Source: Streptomyces sp. NBC_00234
GTDB taxonomy: Bacteria; Actinomycetota; Actinomycetes; Streptomycetales; Streptomycetaceae
NCBI RefSeq assembly: GCF_036195325.1
Contig: NZ_CP108101.1
Coordinates: 1,984,001 to 2,048,000 of the forward strand
Direction of reading: 5' to 3'
DNA length: 64,000 nt
Positions 28,613 through 38,735 of the stretch are shown here, in pieces (within the stretch, counting starts at the first letter, position 1; each line of letters starts with the position of its first letter). The position numbers and the translations under genes were made by a program. The notes beneath the pieces are model-generated. The model searched no databases. It saw only the letters and a list, made by a program, of their open reading frames with translations, and had not been told where the DNA came from.

Positions 28613-28960
28613 ATGTCCGTGACCGATCACCACCGTCGACGCCGTCTCGGCATCGCAGCCGGAGCGACGCTCCTCATCCTTACCGTCTCGGGCTGTTCCG
28701 GCCTGGGACGCACCGCCGTCGGACCGGTCACCTACACCACCGAGCGGCACGCCGTGATCTCCGTGAACAGCCCGGGCGTCAAGGGCTGTCACCGCCTGCC
28801 GTTGGGGGCCCACGAGGTCCACAACGGCACGCTCATCGACATGATCCTGTACCCCAACCGCAATTGCCAGGGCGGCGATACGACGTACGTGGCGACCACG
28901 CTCACCGACGTCACGGCCCCCCGGAGTCAGCCCTGGCGCAGCTACACCCTCGTCCACTGA
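28613..28960 (+). CDS. Hypothetical lipoprotein
   Basis: A 115-residue protein with a lipoprotein signal: RRRR, hydrophobic AAGATLLILTV, and lipobox-like VSGC with Cys at 28. The mature part has two further cysteines (KGCHRLP and NRNCQGG) and a predicted beta-rich composition; I do not recognise a family. GAGGA is 7 bases upstream of the ATG. It converges with the alpha/beta hydrolase gene, 9 bp away. Confidence 0.7.
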   Translation: MSVTDHHRRRRLGIAAGATLLILTVSGCSGLGRTAVGPVTYTTERHAVISVNSPGVKGCHRLPLGAHEVHNGTLIDMILYPNRNCQGGDTTYVATTLTDVTAPRSQPWRSYTLVH

Positions 28961-28969
28961 CCGGCCGCG

Positions 28970-30364
28970 CTACCGCAGCAGGAACTCCTGGGCCGCCTTC
29001 GCACCCCCGTCGGACCTGCTCTGGGTGGAGTGCCCCGCCCCGGCGATGACCGCCAGCCGGGCGCGGGGCTGCCCCGCGGCCAGCTCCCTCGCCCAGGCGG
29101 GCGGTGTCGACAGGTCGCGGTCGCCCGACAGCATCAGGACCGGCATGGACAGCTTCCGCTCCGGCACGGAGCCGCCGGGGCGGGAGACGGGCCAGGGGAG
29201 ACAGGTCTGCGGGATTCCCTGTTCACCCGCCGTCCTGCGCTCGAAGGGCCAGACCGCGCCCGGCTCGATCCGCGCCACCGCGCGGTCGAGCGCGGCCCCC
29301 CGACCGGCGAGCGGGGCTGCCGCGTCGCCCCAGGGCCACGCGGTGTCCGCGCAGAGCGTCGCGGCGTGCAGTCCTGAGCTGAAGTCCTCGGGCGGCACCC
29401 CCTCGGAGCCGTAGAAGCTCTCCACCAGCTTCTTCAGCGGGTCGGGGTCTCCGGTCGCGGAGGCGTGCAGGGCGTCCAGGATGCCGAGATCCGGGTTGGT
29501 GAGCTTCGGGTCGATGATGCTCGCGATGACGAGCAGATTGAAGACGCCGGTGCCGTTGCCGTCGCGGCGTACGACCTTCGCGACGTCCTCGGCCGGGTCG
29601 TAGCCGCAGGACTGCTCCTCGCACGCCGTCCGCAGCACCGTCGCGGCATGGCCGAAGGACGCCTCGTACAGGGCGCCCGCCCCGTCCAGCGGCACCACCG
29701 AGTCGAGGACGAGCCGGTCGACGCGCCGGGGGTGGGTGAGGGCGTACCGACCCGCCGTGAAGGTCCCGTACGAGACTCCGTCGACGGCTCCCCACGACCG
29801 GACGGAGAGCGCGGTGCGCAGATCCTCCAGGTCGGCGACGGTGTCGGAGGTGGTGTAGAAGTTCCGCTTCTCGCCGAGCGTACGGGCGCAGTCCCGAACC
29901 GCCCCCGCGGTGGGGGCGACGGTGTCACTGCTGCCGACCTCGCTCTGGAGCGCGGGACAGTCGACGGCCCCGCCTCCGGTGCCGCGCTGGTCGATCATCA
30001 CCAGGCGGTACTCGGCGAGCGCCTTCGGGAGCCGCTTGCGGATCGTGGGGGCGAGGGACACCCCCGGCTGGCCGGGCCCGCCGGTCAGGAAGAGCAGGGA
30101 GCCGCGCGGCGCGTCGGGGCGGCCCGCCGTGAGCACCTGGAGCTTCAGGGTGCCGCCGGCCTTGCCCGTACGGTCCAGCGGCACCGTCAGGTCGGCGCAG
30201 GTCGCGTCGGCCTGGCCGGGGCACGGACGCGGATCACCGAGTGCCGATCGCGAACCGGAGCGGGCGGACGGCGGGGCGGAACCCTCCGGAGCCGGGCCCG
30301 CGCAGGAGGCCACGGTGAGCACTGTGGCCAGGGCTGCGCAGGCGCGGGCAAGGCGGTTCGCCAT
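28970..30364 (-). CDS. Secreted alpha/beta hydrolase (tripeptidyl aminopeptidase type)
   Basis: A 464-residue exported hydrolase of the SlpD/Tap (peptidase S33) group. A lipoprotein-like signal is present (ALATVLTVASCAG, Cys about residue 20). The oxyanion region FLTGGPGQPG, the nucleophile elbow GVSYGTFTAGRYA, an Asp in LMLSGDRDLSTPP and the final His in AGAGHSTQSRS complete the triad, and the paired cysteines of the family are present. It probably removes N-terminal tripeptides outside the cell. ATG 30364 is preferred because the signal peptide starts there; the open frame runs 29 codons further. Confidence 0.88.
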   Translation of the reverse strand: MANRLARACAALATVLTVASCAGPAPEGSAPPSARSGSRSALGDPRPCPGQADATCADLTVPLDRTGKAGGTLKLQVLTAGRPDAPRGSLLFLTGGPGQPGVSLAPTIRKRLPKALAEYRLVMIDQRGTGGGAVDCPALQSEVGSSDTVAPTAGAVRDCARTLGEKRNFYTTSDTVADLEDLRTALSVRSWGAVDGVSYGTFTAGRYALTHPRRVDRLVLDSVVPLDGAGALYEASFGHAATVLRTACEEQSCGYDPAEDVAKVVRRDGNGTGVFNLLVIASIIDPKLTNPDLGILDALHASATGDPDPLKKLVESFYGSEGVPPEDFSSGLHAATLCADTAWPWGDAAAPLAGRGAALDRAVARIEPGAVWPFERRTAGEQGIPQTCLPWPVSRPGGSVPERKLSMPVLMLSGDRDLSTPPAWARELAAGQPRARLAVIAGAGHSTQSRSDGGAKAAQEFLLR

Positions 30365-30425
30365 GGGGGTCCCCCGGTGGATTCGGTCGCGCGCGAGGAG
30401 CGGAAGGGCATCCGCTCCCCCGTAC

Positions 30426-30857
30426 TTACGCGCGCCTGCCCAGCAGCGCAAGCAGCCGCTCCGTCCGGTCGTGCCGGCTGCGGGCGATCAGGACGAACAC
30501 GACGACGAGCAGCGCGGGCATGACCGCGTTCGGCGGGTCGAGGAGCGTCAGCTGCACGATCGAGGCACCGGCCGACAGCGCGGCCAGCGCGATCGCGGCC
30601 ACCCCGGACAGCAGCGGGACCAGGAGGGCGATCGCACCGGCCATCTCCAGGCCGCCGATCACGTACATCGCACCGTTGCCCCAGCCCATCCGGGCGAAGG
30701 ACTCCACCGCCGACTCATGGGCGATGAGCTTGGCGAACGCGCTGAACGCGAAGAAGAGCGCGAGGAGGAACCGGGCCCCGGTCAGGGCGATGGCACCCGG
30801 ACCGCTCTCCGGCCGGGCGGTGGACGTGGCTGCGGTGTTCCGGTCGGTCACGGACAT
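30426..30857 (-). CDS. DoxX family membrane protein
   Basis: A 143-residue protein with four transmembrane helices (starting at ALTGARFLLALFFAFSAFAKL) and the GLEMAGAIALL segment typical of DoxX. Family members form part of membrane oxidoreductase complexes, but many stand-alone copies have no known partner. ATG 30857 is set by GGGGACCTCC upstream. The last residues (RTERLLALLGRRA) are basic and cytoplasmic. Confidence 0.87.
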   Translation of the reverse strand: MSVTDRNTAATSTARPESGPGAIALTGARFLLALFFAFSAFAKLIAHESAVESFARMGWGNGAMYVIGGLEMAGAIALLVPLLSGVAAIALAALSAGASIVQLTLLDPPNAVMPALLVVVFVLIARSRHDRTERLLALLGRRA

Positions 30858-31021
30858 GGCGGAGGTCCCCTCGGGGGTGCGTGGTGTACGGAAGGCGGGT
30901 GCCCGATGCGGGACCGGCGCCACGGCTCTTCGCCGCTTCTCTTCCGTTGCGCTTACAGAGAGGTAGACCGGGGGCCGGAACTCATCGCTCTCCGGACCTC
31001 CGATCCTCCTTGGTTCCGGGG

Positions 31022-31720
31022 CTACTTGGGACGCGCGAGCGCCCAGACTCCGTCCGCGGTGAGATACCGGTCCACCGTCAGACCGGCCGCTTCGAGATGG
31101 CCCTCGAACTCCTCCACGGAGAGCTCGCGCGACCGGAACGTCTGAGTCCACCGCGCGTCGTCGAAGTGGTACTCGGCGCGCACCGAGCGCACCCCGTCCC
31201 CGACCGGTTCGGCCGAGACGATCCGGATGACACAGCCCGCTTCCACGTCCACGCGCTCCCGCGGCAGATTCGTGCCGTAGTCGGCGCCTTCCCGCTGGAT
31301 GAGCACGGCCCCGCCGTCCCTGACGTGTCTCCGGCAGGCCCTCAACAGCCCCTCCCTGACGCGGTGGTCGCTCGTATGCACCAGGAACGACGCGAGCAGC
31401 ACCACGTCGAAGGTCTCCCCGGCGAGGTCCAGCGACTCGATGGGGCCGTGTACGGTACGGGCGCCGCGGACGCGCTCCAGCATCTGCCGGGATTCGTCCA
31501 CGGCGGTCACCGTGAACCCGCGGGCAACCAGCGGGTGCGTCACCCGGCCCGCCCCGCAGCCCAGTTCCAGAATGCTCGCCCCGGCGGGCACGGCCGCCTG
31601 GATCACGTCGGGTTCGTCGCCGACCGACAGCCGGGAGTAGAGCTCGACCGCGCAGCCGTCCGGGGTGATGGTGCCCGGCCCCGTCCCTGAGTGCCCCTCA
31701 CGAATCAGTTGTCCGCTCAT
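31022..31720 (-). CDS. Class I SAM-dependent methyltransferase
   Basis: A 232-residue Rossmann-fold methyltransferase. Motif I ILELGCGAGRVTHPL is at residues ~50-64, the acidic end of strand 2 is VTAVDESRQML, and FDVVLLASFLVHTSD is motif II/post-I. No substrate-specific domain is evident. ATG 31720 gives the conserved short N terminus; the frame open to 32137 overlaps the divergent DUF6343 gene and is a shadow. Confidence 0.88.
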   Translation of the reverse strand: MSGQLIREGHSGTGPGTITPDGCAVELYSRLSVGDEPDVIQAAVPAGASILELGCGAGRVTHPLVARGFTVTAVDESRQMLERVRGARTVHGPIESLDLAGETFDVVLLASFLVHTSDHRVREGLLRACRRHVRDGGAVLIQREGADYGTNLPRERVDVEAGCVIRIVSAEPVGDGVRSVRAEYHFDDARWTQTFRSRELSVEEFEGHLEAAGLTVDRYLTADGVWALARPK

Positions 31721-31861
31721 GCCCGCCGAACGTACGGGCCGGAGCGGCCGTTCCCCGCCGGGCGGCCTGCCGGGACACGCCGGATCCGACAGGTCACACT
31801 CCGTGGCCGCCCCTTTGCTCCGTCGCCCCGGAGGTCCATGCTGGAAGACGAGGCGATCGTC

Positions 31862-32140
31862 ATGCGTACCGGCAGCGAACCGGCGACTGCGCGCAGTCCC
31901 CTGCGGATGCGACTGGCTCTGGCCCTGTTCGGCCTGGGCTGGGCGGTGTTCGGCCTGGCGGCCTTCGTGCTGACCAGCCGGCCCGGCTGGGCGGCGGCCT
32001 GCGGTGTCCTGCTGGTGCTGACACTCACGGACGTCGCCGTCATCGTCCACCACATGCGGCAGGGGCCGCACTACCAGCCCGGACGCGACATCCCCCCGTA
32101 CGAACCCGATCACGGCGGGCGCGGCAGGTTCAGCCACTGA
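31862..32140 (+). CDS. DUF6343 small membrane protein
   Basis: A 92-residue two-helix membrane protein. MRTGSEPATARSPLRMRLALALFG and HHMRQGPHYQPGRDIPPYEP (each shown only in part of the protein) match my recollection of the streptomycete DUF6343 family. ATG 31862 is chosen because homologues begin MRTGSEP and GAGG lies 8 bases upstream; ATG 31838, with GGAGG just before it, would add 8 residues and cannot be excluded. Function unknown. Confidence 0.75.
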   Translation: MRTGSEPATARSPLRMRLALALFGLGWAVFGLAAFVLTSRPGWAAACGVLLVLTLTDVAVIVHHMRQGPHYQPGRDIPPYEPDHGGRGRFSH

Positions 32141-32173
32141 ACGCGACGCGCTCCCGACCGGTACGGGCGGGCG

Positions 32174-32542
32174 TCAGGGCCGCTCGTCGAACCGTGCGGC
32201 CTTCAGGTACTCCGGATTCGGGTCGAGGGCGGCGGCGAGCCGGAAGTGCCGGGTGGCCTGCGCAGGACGGCCGGCCCGCTGGAAGGTGCGGGCCAGGGCG
32301 AAGTGCGCGAAGGCGTTGTCCGGTTCGCGCTCCAGCACGAGCTCGAATTCCAGCTCGGCCGGGCGCAGTTGGGCCGCGGCGAAGAAGGCACGGGCCCGCA
32401 GCAGACGCGCCGCCGTGTTCTCCGGATGCGCGGCGATCACCGAGTCGAGCAGCTTGACCGCACCCCGCGGATCACGTGCCGCCAACAGGTGCTCGGCCGC
32501 ACGGAAATCGATGACATGGGTTTCCGGGTTCGTCTCGGGCAC
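32174..32542 (-). CDS. Tetratricopeptide-repeat protein
   Basis: A 122-residue protein made of about three TPR units (RDPRGAVKLLDSVIAAHPEN; TAARLLRARAFFAAAQLRPAELEFE; AHFALARTFQRAGRPAQATRHFRLAA). It is cytoplasmic, without signal or membrane segment, and presumably a protein-interaction module; the partner is unknown. ATG 32542 is the only plausible start. It lies 90 bp from coaE, transcribed the same way. Confidence 0.88.
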   Translation of the reverse strand: MPETNPETHVIDFRAAEHLLAARDPRGAVKLLDSVIAAHPENTAARLLRARAFFAAAQLRPAELEFELVLEREPDNAFAHFALARTFQRAGRPAQATRHFRLAAALDPNPEYLKAARFDERP

Positions 32543-32632
32543 GGTCGCATCCTTCCCCTCACTCGCCGGTTTCCAACGTCCCGCCGGGTCACGGTATTCC
32601 GTACGAACCTCCGGGGCGCGGGCGTGGCGGAG

Positions 32633-33235
32633 TCAGTGCGCCGCCGCTCGCTCCACCAGCTCCGCCCAGACCCTGCTGACCTGCGGCTCCAGCTCCTCCA
32701 GCGGCCCGTCGTTGTCGATGACCAGGTCCGCTACCGCCCTGCGCTGCTCACGCGTCGCCTGCGCCGCCATCCGGGCGCGGGCGTCGGCCTCCGTCATGCC
32801 ACGCAGCCGTACGAGCCGGTCGAGCTGGGTCTCGGGGGTGGCGTCCACGACGACGACCAGGTCGTACAGGGGCGCGAGGCCGTTCTCGGTGAGGAGCGGG
32901 ACGTCGTGGACGACGACGGAGTCGGAGCCCGCGGCGCGCTCCAGCTCGGCGGAGCGGGCCCCCACCAGCGGGTGGACGATCGCGTTGAGCGCGGCGAGCC
33001 GGCCGGCGTCGGCGAAGACGATCGCACCGAGGGCGGGCCGGTCCAGGGTGCCGTCCGCGCTCAGGACTCCGGGGCCGAAGGCTTCCACGACGGCCGCGAG
33101 CCCGGGGGTACCGGGCTCGACGACCTCGCGGGCGATCCTGTCGGCGTCGATCAGCACGGCGCCGTGGCCGACGAACAGCCGTGACACCTCGCTCTTGCCG
33201 GCGCCGATCCCGCCGGTCAGGCCCACTTTCAGCAT
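32633..33235 (-). CDS. coaE: Dephospho-CoA kinase
   Basis: A 200-residue P-loop kinase for the last step of coenzyme A synthesis (3'-phosphorylation of dephospho-CoA). Walker [13 protein letters not shown] is at residues 8-19, then [17 protein letters not shown] (CoA-binding) and [15 protein letters not shown]. Complete length for the short form of CoaE; the GrpB/UPF0157 extension seen in some actinobacteria is absent. ATG 33235. The PAC2 gene lies 44 bp upstream in the same direction, so the two may share a transcript. Confidence 0.95.
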   Translation of the reverse strand: MLKVGLTGGIGAGKSEVSRLFVGHGAVLIDADRIAREVVEPGTPGLAAVVEAFGPGVLSADGTLDRPALGAIVFADAGRLAALNAIVHPLVGARSAELERAAGSDSVVVHDVPLLTENGLAPLYDLVVVVDATPETQLDRLVRLRGMTEADARARMAAQATREQRRAVADLVIDNDGPLEELEPQVSRVWAELVERAAAH

Positions 33236-33279
33236 GGACGGCAGCCTAGCCCCCGCCCCGCCGCACCGTCATGGTCAGG

Positions 33280-34218
33280 TCAGACGTCGCCCTCGCGCTC
33301 GGCGAGGAACCGCTCGAATTCGAGGCCGATCTCGTCCGCCGACGGCAGATCGACCGGCTCCGCCACGAGATTGCCCCGCGTCTCGGCACCCGCGACCGCG
33401 TCGTACTGGTGCTCCAGCCCCTCGACGAGCGTGACGAGCTCCTCGTCGCCCTGGCCGATCTGGCGGTCGATCTCGGTCTGCGTACGGTGCGCCTCGGTGC
33501 GCAGCGTGTGCGCGACGCTCGGCAGGACCAGGCCGGTCGCGCCGGTGATCGCCTCCAGGGCGGTGAGCGCGGCGTCCGGGTACGAGGAGCGGGCCACGTA
33601 GTGCGGCACATGGGCGGCGACGCCCAGTACGTCGTGTCCGGACTCCATCAGGCGGTACTCGACGAGAGCCTCCGCCGAGCCGGGCACCTGCGCCTCGTCG
33701 AACGGGCTGCGGTGGCCGGGCATCAGGTCGGTGCGGTTGCCGTGCGGGGTGATGCCGACCGGGCGGGTGTGCGGGACACCCATCGGGATGCCGTGGAAAT
33801 TGACCGCGAGGCGCACACCGAGGCGCTCGACGATCTGCTCGACGGCGACGGCGAACCTCTCCCATTCCACGTCCGGCTCGGGGCCGGAGAGCAGCAGGAA
33901 GGGCGCGCCGGTGGCGTCCTGGACGACACGGACGTCCAGCGTCGGGGCTTCGAACGACGCCCAGCGGTCGCGCCGGAACGTCAGCAGCGGGCGCCGCGCG
34001 CGGTAGTCGACGAGCCGGTCGTGGTCGAAGCGCGCCACTATCTGGTGGGGCAGCGTTTCCAGCAGGCCGTCGACAATCTGCTCGCCGGTCTCACCCGCGT
34101 CGATGTATCCGTCGAAGTGGTAGAGCATGACCAGGCCGGCCGACTCCTGGGCGAGCGCCATGTCGACGACGGCCAGGCCCTTCGGCTCCCATTCATACAA
34201 ACTCTGCGGATCAGGCAC
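33280..34218 (-). CDS. PAC2-family protein (proteasome assembly chaperone-like)
   Basis: A 312-residue member of the actinobacterial PAC2 family, structurally related to proteasome assembly chaperones but common also where it has no proven proteasome role. Characteristic segments: [21 protein letters not shown] and [21 protein letters not shown]. The C terminus is acidic ([16 protein letters not shown]... FLAEREGDV). GTG 34218 gives [15 protein letters not shown] and is preceded by GAGGAG at 8 bases. It lies directly after the amine oxidase gene (79 bp). Confidence 0.87.
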   Translation of the reverse strand: MPDPQSLYEWEPKGLAVVDMALAQESAGLVMLYHFDGYIDAGETGEQIVDGLLETLPHQIVARFDHDRLVDYRARRPLLTFRRDRWASFEAPTLDVRVVQDATGAPFLLLSGPEPDVEWERFAVAVEQIVERLGVRLAVNFHGIPMGVPHTRPVGITPHGNRTDLMPGHRSPFDEAQVPGSAEALVEYRLMESGHDVLGVAAHVPHYVARSSYPDAALTALEAITGATGLVLPSVAHTLRTEAHRTQTEIDRQIGQGDEELVTLVEGLEHQYDAVAGAETRGNLVAEPVDLPSADEIGLEFERFLAEREGDV

Positions 34219-34297
34219 GGTTACCGCTCCTCCTCGTATTCCCCAAGAAGAACGCCTCCCGGGGCACGGGCATTCCCGTGCCCCGTTCGCGGTCTGG

Positions 34298-35923
34298 TCA
34301 GGCCAGAACGCGGGTGTGGAGTGCGGTGACCGCCTTCCGCGCGGAGGTGAACGCACCGTGCTGCCAGGCATCGGTGTGGCTGAGGTAGTCGCCTGCGAAG
34401 TAGACGCGCCCCGCGGCCTGGTTGAGCGGCGCGAAGGCGGGCGCGTCGGGCCCGCCCGCCATCGAATGCCAGGCGGCCTCCAGGTGCGGGGTCTGCCGCC
34501 AGTGGTGGGAGAAGGAAGAGACCAGTTCCGTACGGTACTTGGCGCCGTGGATCTTCACGCCCTGGGCGACGGCGCGCGCCTCCCTCTCGCGCGGGGAGAG
34601 AGCGGCGTAGGCGTCGGCCTGGGAACCGTAGTTGTAGTACCCGATGAGGGTGCCGCGAGCGCCGTGGTGACCGTACGAGGGGTACCAGATGTGGGACAGG
34701 TCGAGGTCCGTCTCGGTGATGCCGCCGTAGATCCGGTGGTCGGTCTCCCACCAGCGGCTGCGGTATTCGAGTGCGATCTTCCCGGCGGAGGACGGCTTGC
34801 ACGCCTCCAGGGCGCTCTGCACGGCCGGGCCGAGGTTGTGGCCGGTCTTCGCCAGGATGTTGGGCGGCAGCGCGGCGATGCAGTAGTCCGCGTCGATGGT
34901 GCCGGTGCGTCCGGACCGGGTGTACGTGACGGTGACGCCGTGAGCGGTGTCGGTGATGTCGGTGACGACGGCGCCGGTACGGATGCGGCGCTCCCCTATC
35001 GCCCGGGTGAGCGCGGCGGGAATCCGGTCCATGCCTCCGACCGGCTGGAACATCAGCATGGCCTGGTCGTACTCGAACTCGAAGGAGAAGTACCGGCCGA
35101 CCCCGCTCGCGAAGACCTCGGAGGCGCTGGGTACGGAGCCGAGCTCCACACCCGGGGTACCGGCGGCTGCCGGGTCCGTGCGGTAGCCGCGCCGGGCACT
35201 GCCCGTGTAGGCGAGGCTGTCGCCGATGTCGCCGAAGTCCTTGAGGAATTCCAGGAGCCGCTCCTGGTCCTCGGCGGTGATCTGCCGGTCGAGCGCGCCC
35301 TTGTCGGTGGCCTTGGCCAGGAGTTCGGCCACGTAGCCGTAGACGTCGGCCTTGGCGGTGCGGTAGCGCACCGGGGCCTTCATGCCCGCCTGCTCGTTGT
35401 AGATGTACGCGTTGGCGTTCACGTTGGTGAACACTTCGAGGGGTACGCCGAGCTCGCGGCAGTAGTCCAGAGTGACCATCCACTGCGGAATCCGGCCAGG
35501 TCCGGCGTTCATGTACTGCCCGTCGCCGAACCGCGCGGTCTGGGTGTTGCCATAGGTGTCGGTGGTTGAATCCCCGCCGCGTACGGTGAAGTTGCGCCCA
35601 CCGGTCCGGGTACGGGCCTCCAGGACCGTACAGTCGTAGCCCGCCTTGCCGAGTTCGTACGCCGCCGCCAGACCGGCGATGCCCCCACCGATCACGACCA
35701 CCTTCGCGGCGGCCTTCCCGGTCAGGCTGAAATCGCTCTTCGTCGGCGCGCGGAAGGCGGGTTCACGCCCGACGGCCTGTGCGGTGGGGGCGAGACCGAG
35801 GGCCCCCATGGTGGCGAACATCGCCCCGGCGCCACCGGTGATCCCCACGTTGCGCAGAAAGCTGCGGCGGCTGGCGCCGGCGGTCACGGGCGAGGTGTGC
35901 GAGGTGGTCGACGCGTCTGTCAT
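34298..35923 (-). CDS. Tat-exported flavin monoamine oxidase family protein
   Basis: A 541-residue FAD-dependent amine/L-amino-acid oxidase. The N terminus has a twin-arginine motif ([10 protein letters not shown], residues 18-27) and a cleavage-like TAQAVG. The dinucleotide fold is [18 protein letters not shown], followed by EARTRTGGR, and the C-terminal FAD-binding stretch is [16 protein letters not shown]. It oxidises an amine, giving an aldehyde or keto acid, NH3 and H2O2 outside the cell; substrate not determinable. ATG 35923. It diverges from the beta-helix gene over 237 bp. Confidence 0.92.
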   Translation of the reverse strand: MTDASTTSHTSPVTAGASRRSFLRNVGITGGAGAMFATMGALGLAPTAQAVGREPAFRAPTKSDFSLTGKAAAKVVVIGGGIAGLAAAYELGKAGYDCTVLEARTRTGGRNFTVRGGDSTTDTYGNTQTARFGDGQYMNAGPGRIPQWMVTLDYCRELGVPLEVFTNVNANAYIYNEQAGMKAPVRYRTAKADVYGYVAELLAKATDKGALDRQITAEDQERLLEFLKDFGDIGDSLAYTGSARRGYRTDPAAAGTPGVELGSVPSASEVFASGVGRYFSFEFEYDQAMLMFQPVGGMDRIPAALTRAIGERRIRTGAVVTDITDTAHGVTVTYTRSGRTGTIDADYCIAALPPNILAKTGHNLGPAVQSALEACKPSSAGKIALEYRSRWWETDHRIYGGITETDLDLSHIWYPSYGHHGARGTLIGYYNYGSQADAYAALSPREREARAVAQGVKIHGAKYRTELVSSFSHHWRQTPHLEAAWHSMAGGPDAPAFAPLNQAAGRVYFAGDYLSHTDAWQHGAFTSARKAVTALHTRVLA

Positions 35924-36052
35924 ATCCCGGCTCCCGTTCGGATCTTGAGGTTGCCGGGGATCCTGGCAAGGGCGTGTTACGGCCCATCAGCTATTCATGT
36001 ATCCCGCACGTTTCTCTCCGTTCACCATCCCGGCCGAACATTGGTCCAGACC

Positions 36053-36081
36053 TTGACATGGCCATCACCGCTCCCTAGCGT
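36053..36081 (+). promoter_or_regulatory. Promoter of the beta-helix exoprotein gene
   Basis: TTGACA (36053-36058), a perfect -35, 17-bp spacer, TAGCGT (36076-36081, TAnnnT). It predicts transcription start near 36088 and a leader of about 73 bases before ATG 36161. This is one of the closest matches to the vegetative consensus in the window. Confidence 0.7.
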
Positions 36082-36160
36082 CACTGGGCAGCACGTTCAG
36101 ACACTCGCTCTTCATTCACGTACGAGAACGTCTCGAACCCTTCGACGGGAAGGCACCCCC

Positions 36161-37120
36161 ATGCGCACCCGCACCCCCCTCACCACCCTGCTGGTCACCG
36201 CCCTCGCCACCGGCGGACTGGCCCTGGCCACGGCCGGGCCGGCGGAGGCCGCCGTCATCGAGGTGACCACGGCGGCCCAGCTCAAGTCGGCGCTCCTCGC
36301 CGCGGCCCCCGGCGACACGATCCGGCTCGCCGACGGGACGTACACCGGCAACTTCAAGGCGACCACCCCGGGCACCTCCGCGGCCCGGATCACCCTCACC
36401 GGCTCCAGCAGGGCGGTCCTCACCGCGGGCGGCGGCTACGGGCTGCACCTCAACGGCGCCTCCTACTGGACCGTCCAGGGTGTCACCGTCACCGGCGGGC
36501 AGAAGGGCATCATGACCGACGCGGCCAACGGCGTCGTCATCGACTCGGTGACCGTGCACGACCTGGACATGGAGGGCGTCCACTTCCGCACGTCCAGCCG
36601 GAACGGGATTCTCAGGAACTCCCGCATCTACGACACCGGGCACGACGGCCGCGGCATGGGCGAGGGCGTGTACGTCGGCTCGGCCGGGGACCTCACCGAC
36701 CGCAGCGACCAGGCACAGATCCTGAACAACGTGATCGGCCCGGGGGTCGGCGGCGAGAACATCGACATCAAGGAAGGCACCACCGGAGCCAGGATCATCG
36801 GCAACACCTTCGACGGCAGCGGTCTGACCGGCGCCAACTACGACGACTCATGGGTCGACGTGAAGGGCAACGACGTCCTGGTCGAGGGCAACAGGGGTTC
36901 CCGTACGACCAACAACGGCTACGAGACGCACACCCAGCAGAGCGGCTGGGGCTGCGGCACCGTCTTCCGCGGCAACGTCTCGGACCTCACCGGCGCCGTC
37001 GGCGACAAGCAGCTCGCCGTCAACGTCACCAACAGCTCGTCGAGCTGCCGGACCACCGTGTACAGCAGCAACACCGTCACCGGCGGCAAGGGGCTGACGA
37101 ACATCGCCGTCACCCCGTAA
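36161..37120 (+). CDS. Secreted right-handed beta-helix (polysaccharide lyase-like) protein
   Basis: A 319-residue exported protein. The signal peptide ends at about residue 30 (AGPAEAA). The mature part is a string of beta-helix coils with Asn ladders (NGVVIDSVTVHDLDMEGVHF, NGILRNSRIYDTG, DQAQILNNVIGPGVGGENID, ARIIGNTFDGSGL). Chondroitinase-B/pectate-lyase-like members of this shape depolymerise uronic-acid polysaccharides; catalytic residues cannot be assigned safely. One disulfide may link GCGT and SSCRTT. ATG 36161 has GGGAAGG eight bases upstream. Confidence 0.85.
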   Translation: MRTRTPLTTLLVTALATGGLALATAGPAEAAVIEVTTAAQLKSALLAAAPGDTIRLADGTYTGNFKATTPGTSAARITLTGSSRAVLTAGGGYGLHLNGASYWTVQGVTVTGGQKGIMTDAANGVVIDSVTVHDLDMEGVHFRTSSRNGILRNSRIYDTGHDGRGMGEGVYVGSAGDLTDRSDQAQILNNVIGPGVGGENIDIKEGTTGARIIGNTFDGSGLTGANYDDSWVDVKGNDVLVEGNRGSRTTNNGYETHTQQSGWGCGTVFRGNVSDLTGAVGDKQLAVNVTNSSSSCRTTVYSSNTVTGGKGLTNIAVTP

Positions 37121-37140
37121 CCCACCGGGGCGCGGACGCG

Positions 37141-37176
37141 AGTGAGGCCCGCCCCCCGAAGGGAGCGGGCCTCACT
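37141..37176. terminator. Bidirectional terminator between beta-helix gene and rpsA
   Basis: Perfect 12-bp stem AGTGAGGCCCGC (37141-37152) with 37165-37176, between two convergent genes, 20 bp after one stop and 45 bp after the other. Confidence 0.85.
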
Positions 37177-37220
37177 TACTGCTCTACAGCTACTGCCGAT
37201 GAGCGACCGGGGTCAGAGCG

Positions 37221-38735
37221 TCAGCTCTGGCCGCCCGCCAGCTTCTCGCGCAGCGCGGCCAGTGCCTCGTCCGACGCCAGGGCGCCGGAGTTGTCATCGG
37301 ACTCCGAGGAGTACGAGCCGCCGCCACCGCTGCCGCCCGAGGCAGCCGGAGCGCTGCCGGCCGGGGCAGCAGCGCCCTCGGCAGCAGCGGCCTCGTCGGC
37401 CTCGCGGGACTTGATGACCTGAGCCTGGTGCTGCTCGAAGCGCTGCTGCGCCTCGGCGTACTGGGTCTCCCACACCTCGCGCTGAGCCTCGAAGCCCTCG
37501 AGCCAGTCGTTGGTCTCGGGGTCGAAGCCCTCGGGGTAGATGTAGTTGCCCTGGTCGTCGTACGACGCGGCCATGCCGTACAGCGTCGGGTCGAACTCGA
37601 CCGAGGCCGGGTCGCCACCGAAGGACTCGTTGGCCTGCTTCAGCGAGAGGCTGATGCGACGACGCTCGAGGTCGATGTCGATGACCTTGACGAAGATCTC
37701 GTCGTTGACCTGGACGACCTGCTCCGGGATCTCCACGTGGCGCTCGGCCAGCTCGGAGATGTGGACCAGACCCTCGATGCCCTCGTCGACGCGCACGAAC
37801 GCACCGAACGGAACGAGCTTCGTGACCTTACCCGGGACGACCTGACCGATCTGGTGCGTCCGGGCGAACTGCTGCCACGGGTCTTCCTGCGTCGCCTTGA
37901 GCGACAGGGAGACGCGCTCGCGGTCCATGTCGACGTCGAGGACCTCGACGGTGACTTCCTGGCCGACCTCGACAACCTCGGAGGGGTGGTCGATGTGCTT
38001 CCAGGACAGCTCGGAGACGTGCACGAGACCGTCGACGCCACCCAGGTCCACGAAGGCACCGAAGTTGACGATCGAGGAGACGACGCCGGAGCGGACCTGA
38101 CCCTTCTGCAGGGTCGTGAGGAACGTCTGGCGAACCTCGGACTGGGTCTGCTCGAGCCAGGCGCGGCGGGACAGGACCACGTTGTTGCGGTTCTTGTCCA
38201 GCTCGATGATCTTGGCCTCGAGCTCCTTGCCCACGTAGGGCTGGAGGTCGCGGACACGACGCATCTCGACGAGGGAGGCCGGCAGGAAGCCACGGAGGCC
38301 GATGTCGAGGATGAGACCACCCTTGACGACCTCGATGACGGTACCGGTGACGATGCCGTCTTCTTCCTTGATCTTCTCGATGGTGCCCCAGGCACGCTCG
38401 TACTGAGCGCGCTTCTTCGAGAGGATCAGGCGGCCTTCCTTGTCCTCCTTCTGGAGAACCAGGGCCTCGATCTCGTCGCCGACCTTGACGACCTCGTTCG
38501 GGTCGACGTCGTGCTTGATCGAGAGCTCGCGGCTCGGGATGACACCTTCGGTCTTGTAACCGATGTCGAGGAGAACCTCGTCCCGGTCAACCTTGACGAT
38601 GACTCCGTCAACGATGTCGCCGTCGTTGAAGTACTTGATCGTCTCGTCGATCGCCGCGAGGAACGCGTCCGCGTCGCCGATGTCGTTGACCGCAACCTGC
38701 GGAGTGGTGGCGGTGGTCTCGGTGCTGCTCGTCAT
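37221..38735 (-). CDS. rpsA: 30S ribosomal protein S1
   Basis: A 504-residue four-S1-domain protein, the short actinobacterial form (E. coli has six domains). S1/OB repeats are visible at GDIVDGVIVKVDRDEVLLDIG, GTVIEVVKGGLILDIG, GVVSSIVNFGAFVDLGGVDGLVHVSE and GKVTKLVPFGAFVRVDEGIEGLVHISE. S1 binds mRNA and helps its docking on the 30S subunit. The C-terminal ~140 residues are low-complexity, Glu/Ala- then Gly/Ser-rich. ATG 38735 begins MTSSTETTATTPQVAVNDIG. No strong Shine-Dalgarno sits close (GGAG 11 bases away), consistent with S1 autoregulation. Confidence 0.97.
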   Translation of the reverse strand: MTSSTETTATTPQVAVNDIGDADAFLAAIDETIKYFNDGDIVDGVIVKVDRDEVLLDIGYKTEGVIPSRELSIKHDVDPNEVVKVGDEIEALVLQKEDKEGRLILSKKRAQYERAWGTIEKIKEEDGIVTGTVIEVVKGGLILDIGLRGFLPASLVEMRRVRDLQPYVGKELEAKIIELDKNRNNVVLSRRAWLEQTQSEVRQTFLTTLQKGQVRSGVVSSIVNFGAFVDLGGVDGLVHVSELSWKHIDHPSEVVEVGQEVTVEVLDVDMDRERVSLSLKATQEDPWQQFARTHQIGQVVPGKVTKLVPFGAFVRVDEGIEGLVHISELAERHVEIPEQVVQVNDEIFVKVIDIDLERRRISLSLKQANESFGGDPASVEFDPTLYGMAASYDDQGNYIYPEGFDPETNDWLEGFEAQREVWETQYAEAQQRFEQHQAQVIKSREADEAAAAEGAAAPAGSAPAASGGSGGGGSYSSESDDNSGALASDEALAALREKLAGGQS